The notes under the pieces are model-generated. The model saw nothing but the letters and a program-made list of their open reading frames with translations. It had not been told where the DNA came from and did not search any database. 5,421 bases of DNA from Gemmatimonadota bacterium (lineage in GTDB: Bacteria; Gemmatimonadota; Gemmatimonadetes; Gemmatimonadales; Gemmatimonadaceae), in contig QHUV01000218.1 of assembly GCA_003222065.1 (NCBI GenBank), positions 1-5,421 on the forward strand, in the 5' to 3' direction. The translations under genes and the position numbers were made by a program. Of the stretch, positions 1-5,421 are shown in pieces. Each line of letters begins with the position of its first letter. Position 1 is the first letter of the stretch.

Positions 1-2
1 TC

Positions 3-35
3 GAACAGATCCGCGCGCGGCGCCTGGGCGCTTAA
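3..35 (+). CDS. possible 3' end of an upstream gene (very uncertain)
   Basis: Frame 3 is open from the left edge and reads EQIRARRLGA before TAA at 33-35. The codons have mostly G or C in third position, as in the real genes of this window, and the peptide looks like an ordinary charged C-terminus. Only ten codons are visible, so this is weak. Frames 1 and 2 also stay open, to stops at 61 and 47, and on the minus strand an ATG at 47-45 opens a frame that runs off the left edge without a stop. I cannot decide between these from the sequence. Confidence 0.2.
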   Translation, partial: EQIRARRLGA

Positions 36-58
36 AGCCGCGTCCATGACGCGCGGAA

Positions 59-89
59 GCTAGGCGGTGGGAGGAGCTAGGTGCTAGGT
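59..89. repeat. short tandem GCTAGGT repeat in intergenic DNA
   Basis: The heptamer GCTAGGT occurs twice back to back (76-82 and 83-89), and a third copy of its first six bases lies at 59-64. Immediately downstream, 87-92 (GGTGCC) can pair with 102-107 (GGCGCC) through one G-U pair to form a small hairpin with a 9-nt loop. No T-tract follows, so it is not a convincing terminator. Function unknown. It may be a small intergenic microsatellite. Confidence 0.5.
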
Positions 90-158
90 GCCAGATGGCG
101 AGGCGCCGAGCTAACACAAAACGGGGCTCGGCCGTACTCTTTTGTAGCGTCGGGCTAC

Positions 159-195
159 TTGCGAAAGTCTGATTTGTATGCCTATTTGTATACAA
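159..195 (+). promoter_or_regulatory. candidate promoter/operator region of the 217-1758 gene
   Basis: This is an AT-rich island in otherwise GC-rich DNA just upstream of the first gene. TTGCGA at 159-164 resembles a -35 element (4 of 6 to TTGACA). Candidate -10 elements are TATTTG at 183-188 (18-nt spacer) or TATACA at 189-194, and neither is a good match. Two features stand out: the octamer ATTTGTAT is repeated at 172-179 and 184-191, and TTGTATACAA at 186-195 is a perfect 10-bp palindrome. A promoter here is likely from position and composition. The exact boxes, and whether the palindrome binds a regulator, are inference. Confidence 0.4.
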
Positions 196-203
196 CACTT
201 CTC

Positions 204-208
204 GGAGA
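204..208 (+). promoter_or_regulatory. ribosome binding site of the 217-1758 gene
   Basis: GGAGA lies 8 nt before the ATG at 217. It supports this start, which is also the first possible one because an in-frame TAA sits at 211-213. Confidence 0.65.
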
Positions 209-216
209 CGTAAACC

Positions 217-1758
217 ATGCGCACAGCGCGCTTCGTCCATGCATGGTCCGCGATCGTGCTCGCTAGTGGCGCCAGCGTCGGCTGTGCCGCGGCGACGCGC
301 TCCGCCCCCGAGGGTTTGCGGTCTGATGCCGGCATCGCGGAGTGGACGCCAGCCGAACGACGGCAGATGCGAGATTCGGCAAATGCGCAGGCCGTCGCCG
401 ACGAAGTGGGTCCGCGGGTTACCGTCATGGCGGACTTCGATTACGCCGGGGGAAGCCGACGCGTCGAGGCCTCCTTCCACATGTACGACGATGCATACGC
501 GATCGTGGGACAGCTCGATGCGGCGGGACGCCTCAGCGTCGTCTTCCCCTCCGCGCCGGGTGACGACGGCTTCGTCCGTGGCGACAAGATCTATCACGTG
601 CCGTCGTTCTTCGCCGGATTCAGCGACGAGTACGCGTGGCGCTACTCCGATTATCGCCATTCGTCGCACAGCGTGGCCAGTCGCCGCGACTCATACGATG
701 CCGGGTTGGGATACGTGTTCGTGATCGCCTCGTGGCGGCCGATGCGTTTGGACCGCATCACGGACGGGAATCGTTGGCAGACGTACGAGGTCTCGAACGT
801 CAACTACATGCACGACCCGCGTGAGGCCATCGAGGAGCTCGGCGCGCTCATCGCCGGTGACAATCGGGAGGCGTATACGATCGAGTATGCGCACTACTCG
901 ACGACCAACTACGGCACGTATGCTTTGAGCGATTTCGACGCGGTGAACAGCGGCTGTTACGGCTACCGCGGGTTCGGATTCAGCCGCCCCTCACTCTTCT
1001 TCAGTCCATTCGGGTTCCTGCCCTCGCGCGGCTTCGGTTTTGGTTCAGCGAGTTGCAATGCGGGATTCAACGGCGGTTTCGGCTACGGATACTCGTACGG
1101 ATATCCCGTCGGCTACACGCCGATCACGAACTGGCCTGTCGTTCCGCGCGGTCCCGCCGGTCCGATCGGGGCCCCGATCTTCCACCTGCCGCGGGCTGCG
1201 GGAACGCAGGGCGTTGCATTGCATCGGCCGCGTCCAGAGGCGGTGCCGTCGACACCAGTGAGCGGTACAGCGGCCATGGCAAACGAGGGTCAGTATCGTC
1301 GCCCAGGATTGATCACCGAGGACGCTGCGCGGCCGCGTGGTCAAGGGCAGGGGCGCGGCGCAGGCGCTGACAACGGACTTGCACAGCGGCCAACGATCCA
1401 GCAAATGATCGGCAATCGCCGAATCGATGAAGGGTCCCATGCGGCGACGCGAGACGCAGGCATTCGCGATAACTCGTCGTGGTCCACCAATCGGGGCAGC
1501 ACGAGCACGCACGAGAGTGGGCGCTCATACGGTGGCGCGCCGGCACGCGAGAGTGGGCGCACATCTGGTGGCGAGTCTGCGCGCACGGCGCCGCGTGGCG
1601 AGAGCCGTGGCGAGTCGACGCGCATGACGCCATCGCATAGCGAGCCACGCAGCGAGTCCCCTCGCGCGGCACCGGCTCACACCGAGCCTTCCGTGCGCTC
1701 GACGCCGGCTGCGTCCACGTCTTCCGGATCGTCGTCGGGCTCACGCAAGCCGAAGTAA
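217..1758 (+). CDS. predicted lipoprotein with DUF4384-like domain and low-complexity tail
   Basis: This encodes 513 residues; I do not recognise a named gene. The N-terminus (basic residues R2 and R5, hydrophobic stretch about 7-22, then SVGC with Cys23) fits a lipoprotein signal peptide, so it is probably an envelope protein anchored by a lipid on Cys23. Residues about 68-175 resemble DUF4384: beta-rich, with DDAYAIVGQLDAAGRLSVVF near 91-110, a conserved-looking VRGDKIYHVP (120-129), and GYVFVIASWRP (165-175), as in the domain's usual ending. DUF4384 proteins are often secreted or linked to envelope and stress functions, but no enzymatic role is established. Residues 246-300 are rich in Gly, Tyr and Phe and contain Cys247 and Cys280. 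Residues 308-345 are Pro-rich. Residues about 400-513 are Ser/Arg/Glu/Thr/Pro-rich, with imperfect 12-14 residue repeats, and are probably disordered. The gene stands alone: the 204-208 ribosome binding site precedes it and a strong terminator follows. The ORF and lipobox are clear; the domain call is by eye. Confidence 0.85.
   Translation: MRTARFVHAWSAIVLASGASVGCAAATRSAPEGLRSDAGIAEWTPAERRQMRDSANAQAVADEVGPRVTVMADFDYAGGSRRVEASFHMYDDAYAIVGQLDAAGRLSVVFPSAPGDDGFVRGDKIYHVPSFFAGFSDEYAWRYSDYRHSSHSVASRRDSYDAGLGYVFVIASWRPMRLDRITDGNRWQTYEVSNVNYMHDPREAIEELGALIAGDNREAYTIEYAHYSTTNYGTYALSDFDAVNSGCYGYRGFGFSRPSLFFSPFGFLPSRGFGFGSASCNAGFNGGFGYGYSYGYPVGYTPITNWPVVPRGPAGPIGAPIFHLPRAAGTQGVALHRPRPEAVPSTPVSGTAAMANEGQYRRPGLITEDAARPRGQGQGRGAGADNGLAQRPTIQQMIGNRRIDEGSHAATRDAGIRDNSSWSTNRGSTSTHESGRSYGGAPARESGRTSGGESARTAPRGESRGESTRMTPSHSEPRSESPRAAPAHTEPSVRSTPAASTSSGSSSGSRKPK
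1512..1573 (+). repeat. 36-bp imperfect tandem repeat within the lipoprotein tail
   Basis: A 26-bp stretch at 1512-1537 recurs at 1548-1573 with three mismatches. The first 13 bases (CGAGAGTGGGCGC) are identical, and the period is 36 bp, or 12 codons. In protein this is ESGRSYGG followed by ESGRTSGG. Further along, a related unit of the form [GS]ES[ATP]R[TMA][TA]P occurs three times at residues 452-459, 465-472 and 479-486 (DNA 1570-1593, 1609-1632, 1651-1674). This indicates growth of the tail by short in-frame duplications. Confidence 0.65.
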
Positions 1759-1788
1759 CGAGGTCATCTCACGTCATCGCGGGAAGTG

Positions 1789-1820
1789 AACCGCGCGTCC
1801 TGATGGGCGCGCGGTTTTTT
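1789..1820 (+). terminator. rho-independent terminator after the lipoprotein gene
   Basis: A GC-rich stem of about 11-12 bp (1789-1800 with 1805-1816, one G-U pair) closes on a TGAT tetraloop. A run of six T at 1815-1820 follows, its first two bases pairing with A1789-A1790. It lies 30 nt after the stop codon at 1756-1758. It should separate the lipoprotein transcript from the lepA cluster. Confidence 0.92.
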
Positions 1821-1858
1821 CGCATCGAACGGTTCGGCGGAGCCGGTCGACTTCCGGG

Positions 1859-1864
1859 TATATT
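1859..1864 (+). promoter_or_regulatory. candidate -10 element for the lepA cluster
   Basis: TATATT matches TATAAT in five of six positions and lies about 48 nt before the lepA start, downstream of the terminator. No good -35 is found at 16-18 nt upstream; TTCGGC at 1833-1838, with a 20-nt spacer, is the nearest. A small inverted repeat, CGAAC-G-GTTCG (1826-1836), overlaps that region. TTGACG (1864-1869) and TTGACC (1890-1895) also look like -35 boxes but have no matching -10 before the gene. A promoter is expected here because of the terminator; the precise boxes are uncertain. Confidence 0.35.
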
Positions 1865-1911
1865 TGACGCTCCCGCCATTGTCCACGTGTTGACCCAGAG
1901 AATTCCGCGCT

Positions 1912-3711
1912 TTGAAGCTCGATCATATTCGCAACTTCTGCATCATCGCCCATATCGATCACGGTAAGTCGACCCTCGCCGACCGCCTGATCGAGGCCAC
2001 CGGTACGCTTCAGAAGCGGGAAATGAAGGAGCAGGTGCTCGACACGCTCGACCTCGAGCGCGAGCGCGGCATCACGATCAAGCTCAACGCAGTTCGGATG
2101 ACATACGCCGCACCGAACGGTGAGTCGTTCGAGTTGAATCTCATCGATACACCGGGGCACGTCGACTTCACGTACGAAGTGTCGCGGTCGCTCGCGGCGT
2201 GCGAGGGAGCGATTCTCGTCGTCGATGCATCACAAGGGATTCAGGCGCAAACGCTGTCGAACTTGTTTCTCGCTCTCGACGCGGGGCTGGAGATCCTTCC
2301 CGTCTTGAACAAGATCGATCTCCCCGGGGCCGAGCCGGAGCGACGCAAGCAAGAGGTTCACGATCTGATCGGCGCCGATCCGGATGACATCCTCCTTGTC
2401 AGCGCGAAGGAAGGAATCGGGATCGGCGCACTGCTCGAGGCCATTGTGGCACGCGTGCCGGCGCCGTCCGGCGACGCGGACGCGCCGCTCCGCGCCCTGA
2501 TCTTCGATTCGCACTACGATCGGTATCGGGGCGCCATACCGAGCGTGCGCGTCGTCGACGGCTCGATCAAGCCCGGCCAGCACGTCGTTTTCGCGGCCGG
2601 CTCGGGGCAGGATTACGAAGTTGCTGAAGTCGGCTATCTCCAGTTGCGCCAGGTGCCGACGGACGAGCTGGGCCCGGGAGAGGTGGGGTACGTCGTCGCG
2701 AACGTGCGCTCGGTGAAAGAGACGCGCGCCGGCGACACGATCATGGATTTCGAGCGCCGTGCGGGGACGGCGCTTCCCGGATACCTAGACGTGCACTCGA
2801 TGGTCTTCGCCGGTCTCTATCCGACCGACACGACCCAGTACGAGACGCTCCGGGACGCTTTAGAAAAATTGCAACTCAACGACGCGTCGCTCCACTATGA
2901 GCCCGAGACCTCGACGGCGTTGGGTTTTGGGTTCCGTTGCGGCTTCCTCGGGTTGCTGCATATGGAGATCGTGCAAGAGCGGCTCGAGCGAGAGTTCGAT
3001 CTCGATCTCGTCACGACGGTTCCGAGCGTCGAATATCACGTCTATCACACGGACGGCGAAAAGGAGCTCATCGAGAACCCATCGATGATGCCGGCGGCCG
3101 GCGTGATCGCGCGCGTCGAGGAGCCGTTCGTCAAGGCGCGGATCATGGCGCCCGCCGAGTACATCGGTCCGATCATGACGTTAGGCACCGAGCGGCGCGG
3201 CATCTACAAGAACATGACGTATCTCGATACGACGCGCGTCGAGTTCGACTGGGAATTTCCACTGGCCGAGATCATTCTCGACTTCTTCGACCGTCTAAAG
3301 ACGATCAGCCGCGGCTACGCGAGCCTCGATTACGTGTTTCTCGAATATCGCGAGAGCGACCTCGTGAAGCTCGACATGCTGATCAACGGCGACCCGGTAG
3401 ACGCTTTCTCGGTGATCATTCATCGCGACAAGGCGTACGACTGGGGACGCAAGATCGCCGACAAGTTGAAGGAGCTGATTCCGCGCCAGCTCTTCGAGGT
3501 CGCGATTCAGGCGGCGATCGGGAACAAGGTCATCGCGCGCACGACGGTGAAGCCGCTACGAAAGGACGTCCTGGCGAAGTGCTACGGCGGCGACATCACG
3601 CGCAAGCGCAAGCTCCTCGAGAAACAGAAGGAGGGAAAGAAGCGGATGAAGCAGGTCGGCTCCGTGGAGATACCGCAGGAAGCGTTTCTCGCGGTGTTGC
3701 AGGTGGACTAA
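1912..3711 (+). CDS. lepA: elongation factor 4 (LepA), ribosome back-translocating GTPase
   Basis: LepA is a translational GTPase that binds the ribosome, can reverse or remodel translocation and is also linked to 30S assembly; it acts in the cytoplasm and at the membrane. At 599 residues it equals the E. coli protein in length. GTPase motifs are all present: G1 AHIDHGKS (13-20), G2 RGIT (52-55) with Thr55, G3 DTPGH (79-83) with the catalytic-type His83, G4 NKID (133-136) and G5 SAK (164-166). Beta-barrel domain II follows (about 190-285), then the EF-G III-like domain with [20 protein letters not shown] (340-359), the EF-G V-like domain (about 400-480), and the LepA-specific C-terminal domain with [20 protein letters not shown] (556-575). 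Domain IV of EF-G is absent, as expected. TTG at 1912 is the only usable start: an in-frame TGA lies at 1891-1893 and the protein then begins directly at the conserved N-terminus. Only a weak GAGA (1898-1901) precedes it. It is the first gene of the lepA-waaF-ROK cluster. Confidence 0.98.
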   Translation: MKLDHIRNFCIIAHIDHGKSTLADRLIEATGTLQKREMKEQVLDTLDLERERGITIKLNAVRMTYAAPNGESFELNLIDTPGHVDFTYEVSRSLAACEGAILVVDASQGIQAQTLSNLFLALDAGLEILPVLNKIDLPGAEPERRKQEVHDLIGADPDDILLVSAKEGIGIGALLEAIVARVPAPSGDADAPLRALIFDSHYDRYRGAIPSVRVVDGSIKPGQHVVFAAGSGQDYEVAEVGYLQLRQVPTDELGPGEVGYVVANVRSVKETRAGDTIMDFERRAGTALPGYLDVHSMVFAGLYPTDTTQYETLRDALEKLQLNDASLHYEPETSTALGFGFRCGFLGLLHMEIVQERLEREFDLDLVTTVPSVEYHVYHTDGEKELIENPSMMPAAGVIARVEEPFVKARIMAPAEYIGPIMTLGTERRGIYKNMTYLDTTRVEFDWEFPLAEIILDFFDRLKTISRGYASLDYVFLEYRESDLVKLDMLINGDPVDAFSVIIHRDKAYDWGRKIADKLKELIPRQLFEVAIQAAIGNKVIARTTVKPLRKDVLAKCYGGDITRKRKLLEKQKEGKKRMKQVGSVEIPQEAFLAVLQVD

Positions 3712-3716
3712 GAGGA
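3712..3716 (+). promoter_or_regulatory. ribosome binding site of the heptosyltransferase gene
   Basis: GAGGA lies directly after the lepA stop codon and 4 nt before the GTG at 3721. The spacing is short, but it supports this start. No other start exists between the in-frame lepA TAA (3709-3711) and the GTG. Confidence 0.55.
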
Positions 3717-3720
3717 CGGA

Positions 3721-4752
3721 GTGGAAGGCGCGAGTCTCGTCGTTCAAACGTCCTTTCTCGGCGACACGGTTCTCACGACGCCCTTGATCGCGCATCTCGC
3801 TGAGCGCGGGCCCGTCGATGTCGTCGTCACGCCGGCGTCGGCGCCCCTGCTGGCAAACAATCCGTCCGTACGCGAGATCCACGTCTACGACAAGCGTGGG
3901 CGCGATCGAGGGCTCGTCAGCTCTCTGCTGCTCTCGGCGCGGCTGCGCCGGCGTCGTTATGCGGCCGCGTATCTGGCGCAGGGTTCCATGCGCAGTGGAG
4001 CGCTGGTGTTCGGCGCCGGTGTACGTCAACGCGTCGGATTTACGACTTCCGCGGGCCGACGCTTTTACACCCGGCGCGTCGACTATCTGGAAGGGGAGCA
4101 TCACGCATCGCGTCTCTTGAGGCTGGCTCTCGAGCCGGGAGTCGAACCAAGCGCCGAGATGCTGCGTCCACGACTGTTCCCAGGACAAGCGGAGCGCGAC
4201 AAGGTCGACGCGATGCTGCGCCAGTGGGGATGGAAGGGCGAGTCGTTCGTCGCCCTCGCACCCGGCAGCGTGTGGGCGACGAAGAAATGGCCGCACTATG
4301 CCGCGCTCGCGGCGCTCGTCAACGCTCGCGTCGTGATTGTCGGTTCGACGGAAGATGTGTATCTGGCGAGCGAGATTCTGCGGGCCGTCGGCGCGCGCGC
4401 GATCGATTGCGCCGGGCGATTGTCGCTGCTCGCGTCCGCGGAGTTGATCTCGCGCGCACAGGTGCTCGTGTCGAACGATTCGGCGCCGTTGCATCTTGCC
4501 TCAGCGGTGGGCACGCCGACGGTAGCGATATTTGGTCCCACCGTTCCGGAGTTCGGCTTCGGTCCACTCGCGCCGCGTTCGGTCGTCCTCGGCGTGACGA
4601 CGCTGGGCTGTCGTCCATGCGACCGGCATGGGCCGCAGCGCTGCCCACTGGGCCATTGGCGCTGCATGCGCGAGATTACCCCGCGCCACGTTGCCGACGT
4701 CGTGCAGGCACTGACTGCGCCGTCGGCTCGCCTTCCGACCTCCGCCCATTGA
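3721..4752 (+). CDS. waaF: ADP-heptose:LPS heptosyltransferase II-like, glycosyltransferase family 9
   Basis: GT9 enzymes move L-glycero-D-manno-heptose from ADP-heptose onto the growing inner core of lipopolysaccharide at the cytoplasmic face of the inner membrane. The protein is 343 residues, close to E. coli WaaF (348). The N-terminal acceptor domain opens with VVQTSFLGDTVLTTPLIAHL (7-26), the family signature; Asp15 fits the catalytic base. The C-terminal donor domain has APGSVWATKKWP (180-191), with Lys188 placed to contact the ADP-heptose phosphates. It also has SNDSAPLHLA (251-260), where Asp253 and His258 match the conserved sugar-nucleotide site, and FGPTVPEFGFGP (271-282). Near the C-terminus a cysteine cluster (C297, C300, C308, C315, with CPLGHWRCM) matches the C-terminal pattern of many WaaF proteins and favours WaaF over WaaC. 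GTG at 3721 is the only start after the in-frame lepA stop. The gene begins 9 nt after lepA and ends 2 nt before the kinase gene. Exact acceptor specificity cannot be read from sequence. Confidence 0.9.
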   Translation: MEGASLVVQTSFLGDTVLTTPLIAHLAERGPVDVVVTPASAPLLANNPSVREIHVYDKRGRDRGLVSSLLLSARLRRRRYAAAYLAQGSMRSGALVFGAGVRQRVGFTTSAGRRFYTRRVDYLEGEHHASRLLRLALEPGVEPSAEMLRPRLFPGQAERDKVDAMLRQWGWKGESFVALAPGSVWATKKWPHYAALAALVNARVVIVGSTEDVYLASEILRAVGARAIDCAGRLSLLASAELISRAQVLVSNDSAPLHLASAVGTPTVAIFGPTVPEFGFGPLAPRSVVLGVTTLGCRPCDRHGPQRCPLGHWRCMREITPRHVADVVQALTAPSARLPTSAH

Positions 4753-4754
4753 GC

Positions 4755-5421
4755 ATGGCCAGCAAGAAACGACATCGCTACATCGTCGGCGTCGATCTGG
4801 GCGGAACGAACATCGTTGCCGGCGCGATGTCGGAAGATGGTGCGGAGCACTACGGCATGCGCTCGATCCCAACCTCGTCGGAGCAGGGCGCGGAAGCCGT
4901 CGCGGATCGCATTGTCGGTTTGGTCGAGGGTGTGATTCTCGACACGATAGCACAGACCGACGCCCACCGACCCGACTTCATTGGCGTTGGCGTCGGTGCG
5001 CCCGGTCCTCTCGACCGGGAACGCGGCGTCGTGATCGTCGCGCCGAATCTCGGCTGGCGCGACTTCCCACTTCTCGATCGCATTCGCGACCATCTCGGCA
5101 TGGCGGCGACGCTCGACAACGACGCCAATTGCGCGACGGTCGGCGAGTGGTGGCAGGGCGCGGCGAAGGGCGGGCGAAACGTTGTCGGCATGACGATCGG
5201 CACCGGCATCGGGGGCGGATTGATCATCGACGGCCAGCTCTTTCATGGCTCGTCGGACGTTGCCGGTGAGATTGGCCACACGACCATCGATCTCAATGGC
5301 CGTCACTGCAAGTGTGGCAATTACGGATGCCTCGAAGCGTACGCATCAGGTCCGGCGATCGCGACCCGCGCCCGCGAGGTACTGATGCGCGAGGAGAGCG
5401 CCTCGCTGCTGCCGAGTCTCG
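4755..5421 (+). CDS. ROK-family sugar kinase, probable glucokinase (3' end beyond window)
   Basis: ROK kinases phosphorylate hexoses with ATP in the cytoplasm; glucokinase makes glucose 6-phosphate. The visible 222 codons cover roughly two thirds of a typical protein of about 320 residues. The ATP phosphate-binding motif GVDLGGTN is at 12-19. GVGVGAPGPLD (77-87) and APNLGW (95-100) follow as in glucokinases. LDNDAN (120-125) carries the catalytic-type Asp123. GTGIGGG is at 149-155. EIGH (172-175) starts the sugar-binding and zinc region, with His175 and CKCGNYGC (185-192), so the likely zinc ligands are His175, Cys185, Cys187 and Cys192; Glu194 follows as usual. No helix-turn-helix precedes the kinase domain, so it is an enzyme rather than a NagC/XylR-type repressor. 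ATG at 4755 is preferred; TTG at 4749, in frame and overlapping the waaF stop, is an alternative. No Shine-Dalgarno is visible, so translation is probably coupled to waaF. Fructokinase, N-acetylglucosamine or N-acetylmannosamine kinase remain possible. Confidence 0.9.
   Translation, partial: MASKKRHRYIVGVDLGGTNIVAGAMSEDGAEHYGMRSIPTSSEQGAEAVADRIVGLVEGVILDTIAQTDAHRPDFIGVGVGAPGPLDRERGVVIVAPNLGWRDFPLLDRIRDHLGMAATLDNDANCATVGEWWQGAAKGGRNVVGMTIGTGIGGGLIIDGQLFHGSSDVAGEIGHTTIDLNGRHCKCGNYGCLEAYASGPAIATRAREVLMREESASLLPSL

Noticed and set aside
1..47. Possible minus-strand gene beginning at ATG 47-45 and leaving the window on the left, divergent from the lipoprotein gene
   Set aside because: Only 15 codons are visible, no Shine-Dalgarno precedes the ATG, and it includes a TTA codon unusual for this GC-rich DNA. 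It cannot be told apart from a + strand gene end.
39..53. Small hairpin CGCGT / ACGCG as a terminator for an upstream gene
   Set aside because: The stem is only five base pairs and is not followed by a T-tract.
81..266. Small 61-codon frame starting at GTG 81 and overlapping the lipoprotein start
   Set aside because: It runs through the promoter-like region and overlaps the well-supported gene at 217 in another frame. No ribosome binding site was seen.
217..1758. Lipoprotein gene tail as a collagen-like or transposon-derived repeat
   Set aside because: The repeats lack Gly-X-Y periodicity, and there are no inverted repeats or transposase sequence nearby.
2937..3803. Plus-strand alternative-frame open frame (288 codons) inside lepA
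   Set aside because: Extremely Arg-rich out-of-frame translation of conserved LepA sequence; no start signal and no family resemblance.
3556..4494. Minus-strand open frame (312 codons) opposite the lepA end and waaF
   Set aside because: No recognisable domain, Arg/Gln-rich shadow composition, and it is fully covered by genuine genes on the + strand.
4296..5306. Long minus-strand open frame (336 codons) opposite waaF and the ROK kinase
   Set aside because: The translation is Arg/Ala-rich with no family motif and overlaps two genes with clear catalytic motifs. Long antisense frames are expected in GC-rich coding DNA.

Overview
The window is GC-rich DNA in which all convincing genes lie on the + strand. 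The organism looks like a diderm (Gram-negative-type) bacterium: it carries a WaaF-type lipopolysaccharide heptosyltransferase and a predicted lipoprotein with a DUF4384-like domain. The overall style (GC-rich, a TTG and a GTG start, weak Shine-Dalgarno sequences, tandem GCTAGGT units in intergenic DNA) made me think of Gemmatimonadota. That placement is an impression, not shown by any single diagnostic sequence.

Layout: Positions 1-216 are intergenic, possibly with the last codons of an upstream gene at the left edge. They hold a short tandem repeat (59-89) and an AT-rich promoter-like island (about 159-195) with a perfect 10-bp palindrome. Positions 217-1758 encode a 513-residue predicted lipoprotein: lipobox, DUF4384-like domain, a glycine/aromatic-rich segment with two cysteines, and a long low-complexity tail of imperfect repeats. 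A strong rho-independent terminator (1789-1820) closes this unit. Positions 1821-1911 hold a candidate promoter for the next unit.

From 1912 to the right edge there is a tightly packed cluster: lepA (elongation factor 4, TTG start, complete), 9 nt, a waaF-like ADP-heptose:LPS heptosyltransferase (GTG start, complete), 2 nt, and a ROK-family sugar kinase, most likely a glucokinase, cut by the window end after 222 codons. The spacing suggests one transcript joining a translation factor, an LPS core enzyme and a sugar kinase. The likely roles are ribosome maintenance, inner-core LPS assembly and hexose phosphorylation. Nothing in the sequence shows a direct biochemical link between them.

I see no tRNA, rRNA, CRISPR array, insertion sequence or attachment site. 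I do not see a clearly new multi-gene system. The least explained item is the lipoprotein at 217-1758.
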